A DNA stretch of 54,471 bases from positions 1 through 54,471 of the forward strand of contig JAFPVW010000003.1 in the NCBI GenBank assembly GCA_017395215.1, in the 5' to 3' direction. Of the stretch, positions 35,822 to 44,076 are shown in pieces (position 1 is the first letter of the stretch; each line of letters begins with the position of its first letter). A program made the position numbers and the translations under genes. Under the pieces are notes generated by a model, which worked only from the letters and a program-made list of their open reading frames with translations, did not search any database and had not been told where the DNA came from. Source of the stretch: Prevotella sp. GTDB taxonomy: Bacteria > Bacteroidota > Bacteroidia > Bacteroidales > Bacteroidaceae.

Positions 35822-37669
35822 ATGAATATAGAAGCATTGATTAGCAAGGCAGCCGGCGAGGCCGTGAAGGCGCTCTACGGCATGGATGCAACCGACAAGA
35901 CGACGGATAGCACCAGTCGTCTGTTGCAGTTGCAGAAGACGCGCAGCGAGTTTGAGGGCAACCTGACCCTCGTGGTGTTCCCCTTTGTAAAGGCTGCAAA
36001 GAAAAGCCCTGAACAGACGGCGCAGGAGATAGGCCAGTACATGGTTGACAACTGTCCCGCTGTCGAGAAGTTCAACGTCGTGAAGGGCTTCCTCAACCTG
36101 AGCATCGGCGACGGTGCCTGGCTGGAGCTGCTGAAGGCCATCGACCAAGATGACCACTTCGGCACCAAGACCGCCAGCGAGGACTCTCCTCTCGTCATGA
36201 TCGAGTACTCCTCGCCCAACACCAACAAGCCGCTGCACCTCGGCCACGTCCGCAACAACCTGCTCGGCTGGTCGCTGGCACAGATTATGGAGGCCAACGG
36301 CAACCGTGTGGTCAAGACCAACATCGTCAACGACCGCGGCATACACATCTGCAAGTCGATGCTCGCCTGGCTGAAATACGGCAACGGCGAAACGCCCGAG
36401 TCGAGCGGCAAGAAGGGCGACCACCTCATCGGCGACTACTACGTGGCTTTCGATAAGCACTACCGCGAGCAGGTCAAGCAGCTCGTGGCCCAGGGCATGG
36501 ACGAGGAGAAGGCCAAGCAGGAGGCTCCGCTCATCAAGGAGGCCCACGAGATGCTGGTCAAGTGGGAGCAGGGCGACCCCGAAGTGCGCGCCCTCTGGGA
36601 GAAGATGAACTCGTGGGTGTATGCCGGCTTCGACGAGACCTATAAGAAAATGGGCGTCTCGTTCGACAAGATATACTACGAGTCGCAGACCTACCTCAAG
36701 GGCAAGGCCAAGGTGGAGGAGGGACTCGCCAAGGGCCTCTTCGAGCGTCACGACGACGGCAGCGTCTGGGCCGACCTCACCGACGAGGGCCTCGACCAGA
36801 AGCTGCTGCTGCGCAGCGACGGCACCTCTGTCTACATGACGCAGGACATCGGCACCGCCGAGATGCGCTTCCAGGACTACCCCATCGACAAGATGATCTA
36901 CGTCGTGGGCAACGAGCAGAACTACCACTTCCAGGTGCTCAGCATCCTGCTCGACCGTCTCGGCTTCAAGTGGGGCAAGGAGCTGACGCACTTCTCCTAT
37001 GGTATGGTGGAACTGCCCAACGGTAAGATGAAGAGCCGCGAGGGCACCGTCGTCGATGCCGACGACCTGATGGCCCTGATGGTCGAGGATGCCTACAAAA
37101 CCTCGATGGAATTGGGGAAATTTGACGATATGACCGAGAAGGAGCGCCGCGAGATTGCCCGCATCGTCGGCATGGGTGCCCTGAAGTATTTCATCCTGAA
37201 GGTCGACGCCCGAAAGAATATGCTCTTCAACCCTGAGGAGTCCATCGACTTCAACGGCAACACGGGTCCCTTCATCCAGTACACCTACGCCCGCATCCGC
37301 TCGATACTCAGGAAAGCCCCCCTGTCGTCCCCCGAGGGGGACACATTACCCTGCAAACAGACAAATGAAGCCCCCTCGGGGGCAGTAGGGGGGGCTTCTC
37401 TTTCCGACAAGGAGATTGAGCTTATCCAAAAGATGAACGAGTACGGCGCAGCCGTTGAGCAGGCCGGCAAGGACTACAGTCCCAGCGGCATCGCCAACTA
37501 CTGCTACGAGCTGACGAAGGTCTTCAACCAGTTCTACCACGACTACTCCATCCTCAACGAGCCCGACGCCGACAAGCGCGCCGTCCGCCTCATGCTGGCC
37601 CGCAACGTGGCCAAGATCATCAAGAGCGGCATGTCGCTCCTCGGTATCGAGGTGCCCGAGCGTATGTAA
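35822..37669 (+). CDS. argS: Arginyl-tRNA synthetase with an in-frame repeat insert
   Basis: Class I aminoacyl-tRNA synthetase charging tRNA-Arg; 615 aa. HIGH-type motif PLHLGH and the downstream GKMKSREG are present, as is the C-terminal DALR anticodon-binding domain (NYCYELTKVFNQFYHDYSIL). Residues about 497-526, between RIRSIL and SDKEIELIQ, are encoded by a palindromic repeat and read KAPLSSPEGDTLP... GAVGGASL, unlike normal ArgS linker text. The insertion lies in a variable loop, so the enzyme is probably functional. Confidence 0.96.
   Translation: MNIEALISKAAGEAVKALYGMDATDKTTDSTSRLLQLQKTRSEFEGNLTLVVFPFVKAAKKSPEQTAQEIGQYMVDNCPAVEKFNVVKGFLNLSIGDGAWLELLKAIDQDDHFGTKTASEDSPLVMIEYSSPNTNKPLHLGHVRNNLLGWSLAQIMEANGNRVVKTNIVNDRGIHICKSMLAWLKYGNGETPESSGKKGDHLIGDYYVAFDKHYREQVKQLVAQGMDEEKAKQEAPLIKEAHEMLVKWEQGDPEVRALWEKMNSWVYAGFDETYKKMGVSFDKIYYESQTYLKGKAKVEEGLAKGLFERHDDGSVWADLTDEGLDQKLLLRSDGTSVYMTQDIGTAEMRFQDYPIDKMIYVVGNEQNYHFQVLSILLDRLGFKWGKELTHFSYGMVELPNGKMKSREGTVVDADDLMALMVEDAYKTSMELGKFDDMTEKERREIARIVGMGALKYFILKVDARKNMLFNPEESIDFNGNTGPFIQYTYARIRSILRKAPLSSPEGDTLPCKQTNEAPSGAVGGASLSDKEIELIQKMNEYGAAVEQAGKDYSPSGIANYCYELTKVFNQFYHDYSILNEPDADKRAVRLMLARNVAKIIKSGMSLLGIEVPERM
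37312..37398. repeat. Palindromic repeat element inside argS
   Basis: Left arm 37312-37341 (GAAAGCCCCCCTGTCGTCC...) is an imperfect inverted repeat of right arm 37367-37398 (...GGGGGCAGTAGGGGGGGCTTC read on the plus strand). Each arm has an internal small palindrome (CCCCCGAGGGGG / CCCCCTCGGGGG). The reading frame stays open through the 87-bp unit. Confidence 0.85.
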
Positions 37670-37790
37670 ATTAATGGTTATGAAAAAGGTTCTGAAGTTT
37701 ACTGCCGTTAAATGATGAACATACTGCCACGTACCCAAACGAATGTAATAAATGCAATTTTGCAGTTCTAACCCTAAAACAACCAACATT

Positions 37791-38255
37791 ATGAAAAGAC
37801 AATTCTTAGTATTTGGCCTTGCCTTTACCATCGCAATGGGCATGGCATCGTGCAAACAGAAGAGTGAGGCACCCGCAGCCGCAGAGCAAGCGGAGACCGA
37901 ACAGGTGGAAACCAAGCAGCCCAATGCTGAGGAAATCGTGGCCAAGGCCAAGGCCGAAGGCGCTAACTGGAGCGTAGACGAGTGGAAGGCATCGACAAAG
38001 GATATGATGATTGCCCTTTCGCCTGCGCTGAAGAAGCTTGGCGAACTTCTCCAGAAGATGGAAGCTGAACCCGACAAGGTGGCCGAAATCATGGGCGAGA
38101 TGGAAGGCTTCAAGGCAGAGTTTGAACCCTTCGAAAAGCTGATGAACGAGTTTGAAGAGGTAGCCAAAGCCACCGTGAACGGCAAGGCCGTCATGGACGA
38201 CGAAGCCTGGGGCGACGAACTGAAAAAGGAGCTGGGCCTGCCCGACGACATGTAA
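37791..38255 (+). CDS. Small acidic/helical lipoprotein
   Basis: 154 aa. Signal ends GMASC (Cys21); then Glu/Ala-rich KQKSEAPAAAEQAETEQVE linker and a helical domain containing WSVDEWKASTKDMMIALSP and repeated EPDKVAEIMGEMEGF text. Probably an outer-membrane or surface lipoprotein; no known function recognised. The ATG at 37791 gives the signal peptide; a frame from 37752 adds a non-hydrophobic extension. Confidence 0.8.
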   Translation: MKRQFLVFGLAFTIAMGMASCKQKSEAPAAAEQAETEQVETKQPNAEEIVAKAKAEGANWSVDEWKASTKDMMIALSPALKKLGELLQKMEAEPDKVAEIMGEMEGFKAEFEPFEKLMNEFEEVAKATVNGKAVMDDEAWGDELKKELGLPDDM

Positions 38256-38410
38256 GCCCCCGCCACACCCACAGCAAGAAATCAATATGCTTTATTCGAA
38301 GCGTGGCGATTTCCTGTTAATTCCATTTTAAAGTTTTTAATTGCATACACTGCTTACACTTAAAGGCAAGTTCCAGTTGCACAGACTGTTGTGAAGTGTA
38401 GGCAAACCTG

Positions 38411-38438
38411 TTTGGTGTAGGCAACTGCCTACACCAAA
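38411..38438. repeat. Perfect short inverted repeat in 243-bp intergenic region
   Basis: TTTGGTGTAGGCA (38411-38423) pairs with TGCCTACACCAAA (38426-38438), 13-bp arms and a 2-nt centre. GTGTAGG recalls the hairpin elements at 21.9 and 50.9 kb. It could be a bidirectional terminator between the convergent genes, but neither side has a good U-tract. Confidence 0.6.
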
Positions 38439-38498
38439 TGGATTTGTATACATCCTAATCTGCACAATGCGTTTGAAGAAATCTATTGGTGATAATAC

Positions 38499-39122
38499 TT
38501 AATCATCTTCATCATACCAGTATCCTTCGGGCAAAGAAGCCTTCAAGTCTGCGATAGGACCTTCCCACTCAAAGTTGCCGACAACAGTACGGACACCAGG
38601 CTTGTTGCCGTTGTACCAGACACCATGGCCATCCTCCTGTACCATATAAACCTGGTCTTTTGCAACAATGCGATAACGCATGTTCCCTGTCTTGGTAATG
38701 GTGACTGTTGTCTTTTCCAGGGCGGGGGCTACCATTCCACTGATATAACCCATAATAAATTCGTCGTCATCATCTTTGGCTGCATAAGGTGAGTATTCTA
38801 TTCCAACTCCAGAAATGGTTCCTTCTGCGAAGGAGCCACTTGAAAAGCCCTCATTCCCTTCTTCATCAAGATATAAACTGACAACGGCATAATCTTTGTT
38901 GGGATTGCTCATCATCTCCTGGAAAGACGCTTCAAAAAACCAGATTATATACTCGTTGTCATACGAATAGTAGGCATACTTGAATGTGCTTTTATGCCCA
39001 TCCATTTCGGCATAGCCATAGCCGCTGCCGCCGTCATCGTCGTCATCGTCACCACATGCGCATACTGCGCCCATTGTAAATGCGGCCATTAGAAGCATGG
39101 CCCAAAGTTTCATTTTCTTCAT
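38499..39122 (-). CDS. Poly-Asp lipoprotein 1
   Basis: 207 aa. Signal MKKMKLWAMLLMAAFTMG, lipobox AVCAC (Cys23), then GDDDDDD. The Asp run right after the lipid-anchored Cys resembles the Bacteroidetes lipoprotein export signal that sends proteins to the cell surface. The rest is beta-rich; no family recognised. First of three neighbours (38.5-40.4 kb) with near-identical signal peptides. Confidence 0.8.
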   Translation of the reverse strand: MKKMKLWAMLLMAAFTMGAVCACGDDDDDDGGSGYGYAEMDGHKSTFKYAYYSYDNEYIIWFFEASFQEMMSNPNKDYAVVSLYLDEEGNEGFSSGSFAEGTISGVGIEYSPYAAKDDDDEFIMGYISGMVAPALEKTTVTITKTGNMRYRIVAKDQVYMVQEDGHGVWYNGNKPGVRTVVGNFEWEGPIADLKASLPEGYWYDEDD

Positions 39123-39145
39123 ACTTGATTTGATTTGTTGTTATG

Positions 39146-39958
39146 CTATTTTACCTTTTTGTATCTATATGTGCCATCTATCAATTCACCATTTGAATAG
39201 GTGTAACGCTTGTAGTTGCCTACATAGACGTCGTTGCCCTTCATAGTGTAGCTGAACACATCGCCAGCTGGATCACTCAGATAGAAGGAGAGCGGATAGC
39301 TTTTGCCCTTCACTGTAAAGGTCTCGGACGCGATGCTGCCACCTCCGCTGGAATGCTTGGCAGTCACATAATAATTCTGCATAAGCACATTGTCGATGAC
39401 ACGAATGGCGGCGGGAGAGTCCTCCAAAGTGGCAGAGCCGATAGTCTGGTCCTGGGCTGCCGCCATCGACGACATGGTGCTGTATGCCTGAGTCACCTCC
39501 TTGCAGAAATAGTAGCCGGGCGTTATACCCTCCTGTGATGCGTCTGTCGTGCTTTTCCCACTTGATTTCTCCTCGTAGCCTTCCAGCCCGCCATTGACAA
39601 TCCTGATGTTGTACGTCTCGTAGTAACCGTCGCTCTTGACAACATTGATGGTCACGGTATTGCCACTTATTGTATATGGGCAGAGGATGTCGCCCCAGTC
39701 ATAAGTGTAACGTCCATCTTCGTCATAGCCGAAGCCTGAAACCCTTACCATACAATTTTCCTTGCTAATAAACTCTATATGGATGGTTTTCGTCTCCAGT
39801 CCACCATTGTTAGTTCTCTCAAATGTCCGACCTAAGAGCGAAACATTGTCGCTTTGGCCGCTATAGCCTTCGTCGTCATCGTCATCACCGCAGGCACATA
39901 CTGCGCTAATTGTAAAAAGAGCCGTCATCAGTATGGCCCAAAACATAGTCTTCTTCAT
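39146..39958 (-). CDS. Poly-Asp lipoprotein 2
   Basis: 270 aa. Signal MKKTMFWAILMTALFTISA, lipobox SAVCAC, then GDDDDDEG. Body contains beta-rich text (TVTINVVKSDGYYETYNIR, SYTMKGNDVYVGNYKRY) that looks like a lipocalin- or Spi/beta-sandwich-type fold; function unknown. Paralogue of the neighbouring lipoproteins in its signal region only. Confidence 0.8.
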   Translation of the reverse strand: MKKTMFWAILMTALFTISAVCACGDDDDDEGYSGQSDNVSLLGRTFERTNNGGLETKTIHIEFISKENCMVRVSGFGYDEDGRYTYDWGDILCPYTISGNTVTINVVKSDGYYETYNIRIVNGGLEGYEEKSSGKSTTDASQEGITPGYYFCKEVTQAYSTMSSMAAAQDQTIGSATLEDSPAAIRVIDNVLMQNYYVTAKHSSGGGSIASETFTVKGKSYPLSFYLSDPAGDVFSYTMKGNDVYVGNYKRYTYSNGELIDGTYRYKKVK

Positions 39959-40009
39959 TGTTAGTTTGTGATTTAGTAAAACTGAAGAGTCGTCTTATGC
40001 CTGCCGACT

Positions 40010-40420
40010 CTATTTAGCATTAAAGTTTGTGCCTTCAACATTGATTGACTCAGTTTCACCCTCCGTGTTGCTATAGCCAATCTCCCAATTAATGGTCTTA
40101 CCCCTATAGTCACCAGACGTGTAAGTGACATTGATAAGAAACCACGTCTTGCTTTCACCAGTCTCTATCTCATACGGGGCGCCATAATCGAAGGAGCCAT
40201 TGGGGTATTTAGTTTCATTGAAACTATTGGTGACAAGGCCTGTTCCATTGCTGGAGAAGCTGATCATCATACCTCCATTTAGCCAGTTGCCCAGGATGTG
40301 GCTAGTTACGGCATTACTACCACCGCCTTTGTCATCATCGTCGTCACTACTGCAGGCGCATACGGCACCCAATGTCAACACGGCCATAAATAGGATGGCC
40401 CATACTTTTGCTTTTTTCAT
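40010..40420 (-). CDS. Poly-Asp lipoprotein 3
   Basis: 136 aa. Signal MKKAKVWAILFMAVLTLGA, lipobox AVCAC, then SSDDDDDKGG. Body is short (NWLNGGMMISFSSNGTGLVTN, NWEIGYSNTEGETES), resembling the beta-barrel lipocalin-like domains of many Bacteroidales small lipoproteins. The three paralogues differ in length and body, suggesting diversification around a shared export signal. Confidence 0.8.
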   Translation of the reverse strand: MKKAKVWAILFMAVLTLGAVCACSSDDDDDKGGGSNAVTSHILGNWLNGGMMISFSSNGTGLVTNSFNETKYPNGSFDYGAPYEIETGESKTWFLINVTYTSGDYRGKTINWEIGYSNTEGETESINVEGTNFNAK

Positions 40421-40790
40421 TGTTTTTTGTGTTTAGTTATACATTTGTTGATTTCTTTTCAAATTAATAAGAGAATCCTCCCTTTCCATTGCATCCCACA
40501 CAGGCAACTTTGCCGTGGCAAACACCACAGCGGTCACCCTTGTCGTGTGTGTTGACACCTGTGCCGCCACAGTATTTGCAGCGTCCATTTCCTCCGCATG
40601 AATGACAATTATGCCACTTCTTCGCTGTCGTGGTCGTTGTTGCATTATATAGCGAACTATAGATGGATGCAGCAGATGACATAGTCGTGGATGTTGCAGA
40701 ATAAGAGTTACTCGTAGTAGTTGTTCCGTACATAGACCCAGCTCCTTCAGTCATTCCTTGCATGACGGCTAACATTGTGTCGTATGAGGA
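40421..40790 (-). repeat. Tandem-duplicated block (copy 1)
   Basis: The 3' half of the zinc-ribbon gene, its stop region and the following about 45-bp intergenic run (ending GTGTTTAGTTATACATTTG) recur almost unchanged at 41519-41900. Duplication therefore covered coding and non-coding DNA. Confidence 0.8.
40464..40775 (-). CDS. CxxCxGxG zinc-ribbon protein; N-terminal signal region apparently without a start codon
   Basis: The 103-aa frame from MLAVMQGM has a Ser/Thr-rich middle and four CxxCxGxG-like motifs at the C-terminus: CHSCGGNG, CKYCGGTG, CGVCHGKV and CVGCNGKG, as in the DnaJ zinc domain. Its paralogue at 41563-41943 has a lipoprotein signal before the same point. Upstream of this ATG the frame reads YIWIALLLGCLLSSYDT, clearly the homologous signal region, but it has no ATG: the only start candidates are ATA or ATT, and a TAA precedes. 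An ATG exists one base out of frame. The third motif is KV instead of KG. Either a non-standard start is used, or the gene is decaying. Confidence 0.6.
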   Translation of the reverse strand: MLAVMQGMTEGAGSMYGTTTTSNSYSATSTTMSSAASIYSSLYNATTTTTAKKWHNCHSCGGNGRCKYCGGTGVNTHDKGDRCGVCHGKVACVGCNGKGGFSY

Positions 40791-40840
40791 TAATAAGCAC
40801 CCCAGAAGAAGGGCAATCCATATATATTATAATCTCCTGC

Positions 40841-41518
40841 TTAATAACGTATAACAATGAAACCGACCCCACCACATCTAAGGCAAAACTTTTTCCCACC
40901 AACAGGGAAGTACCCACTCCCATCACATTGCGGACATGGTGCTATACCGCCTTCACCCTTGTCTTCTTGATATGTACCAGCACCGCCAGATCCATAGAAA
41001 GGATGGCTGGGAGTGCCGCTACCAAGAGTCTTGGCATACCAGTTTTCACCTTTATAACGTGGCTCGGAAACTTCTATTGAGGTTTCCAGCTGATTTTCAT
41101 AGTACTGCTGGTCATAGTATTTACCGTCTTTATACAAAGAGCCTGACCCATGTTTTGTTCCATGAGAAAATTCTCCTTTGTACCAAGAACGCTCGGCAGG
41201 ATAGGTTACCTCCACGGTTCCATTCCAACGTCCATTCTCGTCAAAACCACCCAAACTCTCAATGCCATTGGGCTCAATCAACCTGCCTGTCACTCTTCTG
41301 CCGTCAATGGTAGAACCATAGAATCTACCACCGTCATTGTAACGGATAATCTGATTGTCCTTAATTGTACTGCCTGTTCTGATTGTGCTGAGAAATGTTC
41401 CTGACGAGGGACGGGCGGTACGAGTTCCTGGATTGATTCTGTCAATAAATCTTTGTGCATTAGCACTTAACGAGACCATCAAAATGAACATGGCCAAAAA
41501 TACGCTTCCTTTTTTCAT
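40841..41518 (-). CDS. Secreted MORN-like repeat protein with C-terminal CxxCxGxG motifs
   Basis: 225 aa with signal peptide MKKGSVFLAMFILMVSLSANAQ. MORN-like text lies around residues 60-145 (YNDGGRFYGSTIDG, WYKGEFSHGTKHGSGSLYKDGKY). The C-terminus has CPQCDGSGYF and CLRCGGVGF, a half zinc-ribbon like that of DnaJ. It lies between the two paralogous CxxCxGxG genes. The stop overlaps a Shine-Dalgarno-like AGGAG just before the next gene region. Confidence 0.8.
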   Translation of the reverse strand: MKKGSVFLAMFILMVSLSANAQRFIDRINPGTRTARPSSGTFLSTIRTGSTIKDNQIIRYNDGGRFYGSTIDGRRVTGRLIEPNGIESLGGFDENGRWNGTVEVTYPAERSWYKGEFSHGTKHGSGSLYKDGKYYDQQYYENQLETSIEVSEPRYKGENWYAKTLGSGTPSHPFYGSGGAGTYQEDKGEGGIAPCPQCDGSGYFPVGGKKFCLRCGGVGFIVIRY

Positions 41519-41900
41519 TGTTATTGGTGTTTAGTTATACATTTGTTGTTTCCTTTTCTAATTTAATAAGAGAATCCTCCCTTTCCGTTGCATCCCACAC
41601 AGGCGCCTTTGCCGTGGCATACACCACAGCGGTCACCTTTGTCGTGTGTGTTGACACCTGTGCCGCCACAGTATTTACAACGTCCATTCCCTCCGCATGA
41701 ATGACAATTTTGCCACTTCTTCGCTGTCGTGGTTTTGGTTGAATTGTCCGTTTCACTGTATACGGTGGAACTGGATGAAGCAGATGTCGTAGGTGTCGAG
41801 GAATAAGAGTTGTAAGTGGTGCCAGTTCCATATGCAGACCCCACACCGTTTGCCATACCTTGCATTAATGCCAACATTGTGTCGCAAGAAGTAAATGCAC
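41519..41900 (-). repeat. Tandem-duplicated block (copy 2)
   Basis: Partner of the block at 40421-40790; the copies flank the MORN-like gene, which may have been carried or inserted between them. Length of the intergenic part is conserved. Confidence 0.8.
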
Positions 41901-41943
41901 ATAACATGAAGGCAATTGCCATCCAATTATATGTTTTTTTCAT
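41563..41943 (-). CDS. CxxCxGxG zinc-ribbon lipoprotein
   Basis: 126 aa. ATG at 41943 gives a lipoprotein signal MKKTYNWMAIAFMLCAFTSC (Cys20). A Ser/Thr/Tyr-rich spacer leads to four CxxCxGxG motifs (CHSCGGNG, CKYCGGTG, CGVCHGKG, CVGCNGKG) ending GGFSY. Such motifs bind two zincs in DnaJ and related thiol chaperones, but no J domain is present. It is nearly identical in the C-terminal half to the gene at 40464. The upstream ATG at 41982 would overlap the next gene and is rejected. Confidence 0.8.
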   Translation of the reverse strand: MKKTYNWMAIAFMLCAFTSCDTMLALMQGMANGVGSAYGTGTTYNSYSSTPTTSASSSSTVYSETDNSTKTTTAKKWQNCHSCGGNGRCKYCGGTGVNTHDKGDRCGVCHGKGACVGCNGKGGFSY

Positions 41944-41978
41944 ATATAGTAAGAATCTTCCGAGAATGACATTTATCA

Positions 41979-42572
41979 TCAATATGCAATGCCTATGCCA
42001 ATATTGAATCCACCTGTGGCACCGTTGTCCTTACTAAATTTAAACTTTGGGGCCCAATAGAAATATCCACCGGTAATGTATATTTTGCCAAATTTAACTG
42101 TTAGTCGGGGATTAACAACGGCATCAATGAAAAACTTGTCACTATTATATTCAATATTTCCTCTTTTGTCAAATCCTGATATTTCATCTTGCGTCCTTAA
42201 AGATGGACCAGCAGCCAAAGTAAGCAGCAACTGATTTGAATCTTGCTTCCACAATCCAAACGAATAGTTAAAGAGTAAATCAAAATTGAAATTCCCATGG
42301 TCTTTAAACTGGGCACGCACTCCAAAATCCAATCCTACTCCATTGGGATTAGTATAATTCGAATTGAGTCCATAGTTTTCGAAACCATCAAAGCTATAAT
42401 ACATAAGTCCCAAGCCACCAAAAGATTCGTCTTCTTCCGTACTGTTAGTATTGACACTTTGTCCATCTGCACTGGTGATGGGCGAATCGTAATTGTTCGT
42501 GATGACATCTTGTGCATTTGTACTGACAAATGCAATCAAAGCAATAAATGCCGAAAAGATAATCTTTTTCAT
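41979..42572 (-). CDS. Small outer-membrane beta-barrel protein
   Basis: 197 aa. Signal KKIIFSAFIALIAFVSTNAQ; then alternating beta-strand text (GLMYYSFDGFENYGLNSNY, LTVKFGKIYITGGYFYWAP) and C-terminal aromatic GFNIGIGIAY. Looks like a small porin-like or OmpA/OmpW-type barrel; substrate unknown. Upstream of the zinc-ribbon lipoprotein by 35 bp, likely one transcript from the TapB-like gene down. Confidence 0.75.
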   Translation of the reverse strand: MKKIIFSAFIALIAFVSTNAQDVITNNYDSPITSADGQSVNTNSTEEDESFGGLGLMYYSFDGFENYGLNSNYTNPNGVGLDFGVRAQFKDHGNFNFDLLFNYSFGLWKQDSNQLLLTLAAGPSLRTQDEISGFDKRGNIEYNSDKFFIDAVVNPRLTVKFGKIYITGGYFYWAPKFKFSKDNGATGGFNIGIGIAY

Positions 42573-42608
42573 AATAAATGCTTATTAAGTTATTAGTTGT
42601 ACGAAGTA

Positions 42609-43994
42609 TTATTTTATGTCTATTGCGTTCAGGTAAATAATAAAGGGTGTCTTGTCTTTGTCGCTTTCCAAGATTCTTTCGTACCTTACTATTCCTATGC
42701 CTCTGGCCATCCAACAAGTAATGCTCTGTCCGTAAAACTTGCCTTTGTCGTATCTTTGTGAAATCTTTCCAGTGAGTTTCATACAGTTGAATGTGCCGGC
42801 GGGAGTCTGTATCTGCTCTTCACCTTCCACTTGCCAGTTAGAGTAAACAGTTTCTCTTTTTAAGGTTCCCAAAGCACTTTTTGAGACATCATAAAGAGTG
42901 CTGCTTTGAAGTTGTTTGCCAGGTTGAATGTTTCCCGGAACAAGCAGACAATAGCCCTGACGTTTATCCAATTTAAAAAGGTCTTCTGCCACATTGTGTG
43001 TAAGATGAAAAGTCCCAGACGGATCTATTTCCGTCGGAAGCAACATTTCCTTGAATGAGGCTGGTATTCCTTTAGATGGCTCATGCTTCTTGTTGTACGC
43101 TTCTTGTCGAATGTAGGCTACAAGTTGGCCGTTGACAACTTTCTCATCTTCAACAATTTGTCGCAAGTAGGTTGGAACGCCATATAAACTATTCGTGATT
43201 TGTTTTCCTTTCTGTTCGTAGCAATATTCAGCCATAGAGCCTTTCCGATAAAGTAGATAAGGGTTCACGGCATTTACTGCCATTTCCAAATCCGTTGGCG
43301 ACATTTCGGGAGCGGGCGTGAACTTTGTGTTGTCCATATTTGCCGTGACAAGTTGCTGCCCAGCAGCTGCTACAGTCGACGATGCTGCTGTCGATGGCGT
43401 CGCGGATGCCAGCAGAGGCGTTGAAGTCGCCGGTGTTGTTACAGCTGTGGGGGCTGTCGGAGTGGGGGCAGGCTGTTGTTGCAACTGTTGTTGCTGTTGC
43501 TTCTTCTGCTTTTGCTTTTCCTGATAGGCGTCGTTGTACAAGGTTGTCGTGCCATCGGAATTGCGAATCATAAAAACTTCACTCTTCTTAATGGTTTCCC
43601 ATGGAGCCTTTTTCTTGTCTTTCAATTGGAACTTTACTTCGTCTTTCCCAACCGAAACATTGTAGACGACGAATAATTCCCCTCGGTTCAGAAACATCAC
43701 ATTGTCTTTCTTCTCAAATTTAACGACTGGCGATGTTGTCTGGTTACCTTCCTCGTCGAAAAAAATGTTGCTTCCTTTCTCCTTCATAATCATATATACG
43801 AAGTCCGTGGGTGCTTTTAGGCGACCGCGTTTCTTATGCTTCAAGTCGACAAATGTTACTTGGGAACTGCTTATCTGTTCTATTTTGACTGGTGTCATAG
43901 AACCGTCGCGGGTTATCATCACATCGCCATCTGCCAATACTGGCACAACCCCTAACAGGGATAGCAGTACAATTAATAGTTTTTTCACTTTCAT
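42609..43994 (-). CDS. Secreted protein with TapB-like (DUF3108-type) C-terminal domain
   Basis: 461 aa, signal peptide to about 21 (KKLLIVLLSLLGVVPVLADG). N-terminal domain (22-150) has repeated ITRDGSMTPVKIEQIS/KVEVFMIRN-like text; residues about 160-230 are a Gln- then Pro/Thr/Ala-rich linker (QKQKKQQQQQLQQQPAPTP). The C-terminal domain (about 245-461) with FNCMKLTGKISQRYDKGK and SITCWMARGIGIVRYE fits the TapB/DUF3108 beta-barrel type. Function unknown. First gene of the cluster down to 38.5 kb; no clear own promoter found, so it may be reached by read-through of the RNA upstream. Confidence 0.75.
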   Translation of the reverse strand: MKVKKLLIVLLSLLGVVPVLADGDVMITRDGSMTPVKIEQISSSQVTFVDLKHKKRGRLKAPTDFVYMIMKEKGSNIFFDEEGNQTTSPVVKFEKKDNVMFLNRGELFVVYNVSVGKDEVKFQLKDKKKAPWETIKKSEVFMIRNSDGTTTLYNDAYQEKQKQKKQQQQQLQQQPAPTPTAPTAVTTPATSTPLLASATPSTAASSTVAAAGQQLVTANMDNTKFTPAPEMSPTDLEMAVNAVNPYLLYRKGSMAEYCYEQKGKQITNSLYGVPTYLRQIVEDEKVVNGQLVAYIRQEAYNKKHEPSKGIPASFKEMLLPTEIDPSGTFHLTHNVAEDLFKLDKRQGYCLLVPGNIQPGKQLQSSTLYDVSKSALGTLKRETVYSNWQVEGEEQIQTPAGTFNCMKLTGKISQRYDKGKFYGQSITCWMARGIGIVRYERILESDKDKTPFIIYLNAIDIK

Positions 43995-44076
43995 ACTTTG
44001 CGGTTTTAGTTATTACAAGTCTGCCTCCTGAACTCCCGAATTCAGCGTTAATAATCGTACGAAAGATAATGGAAAC

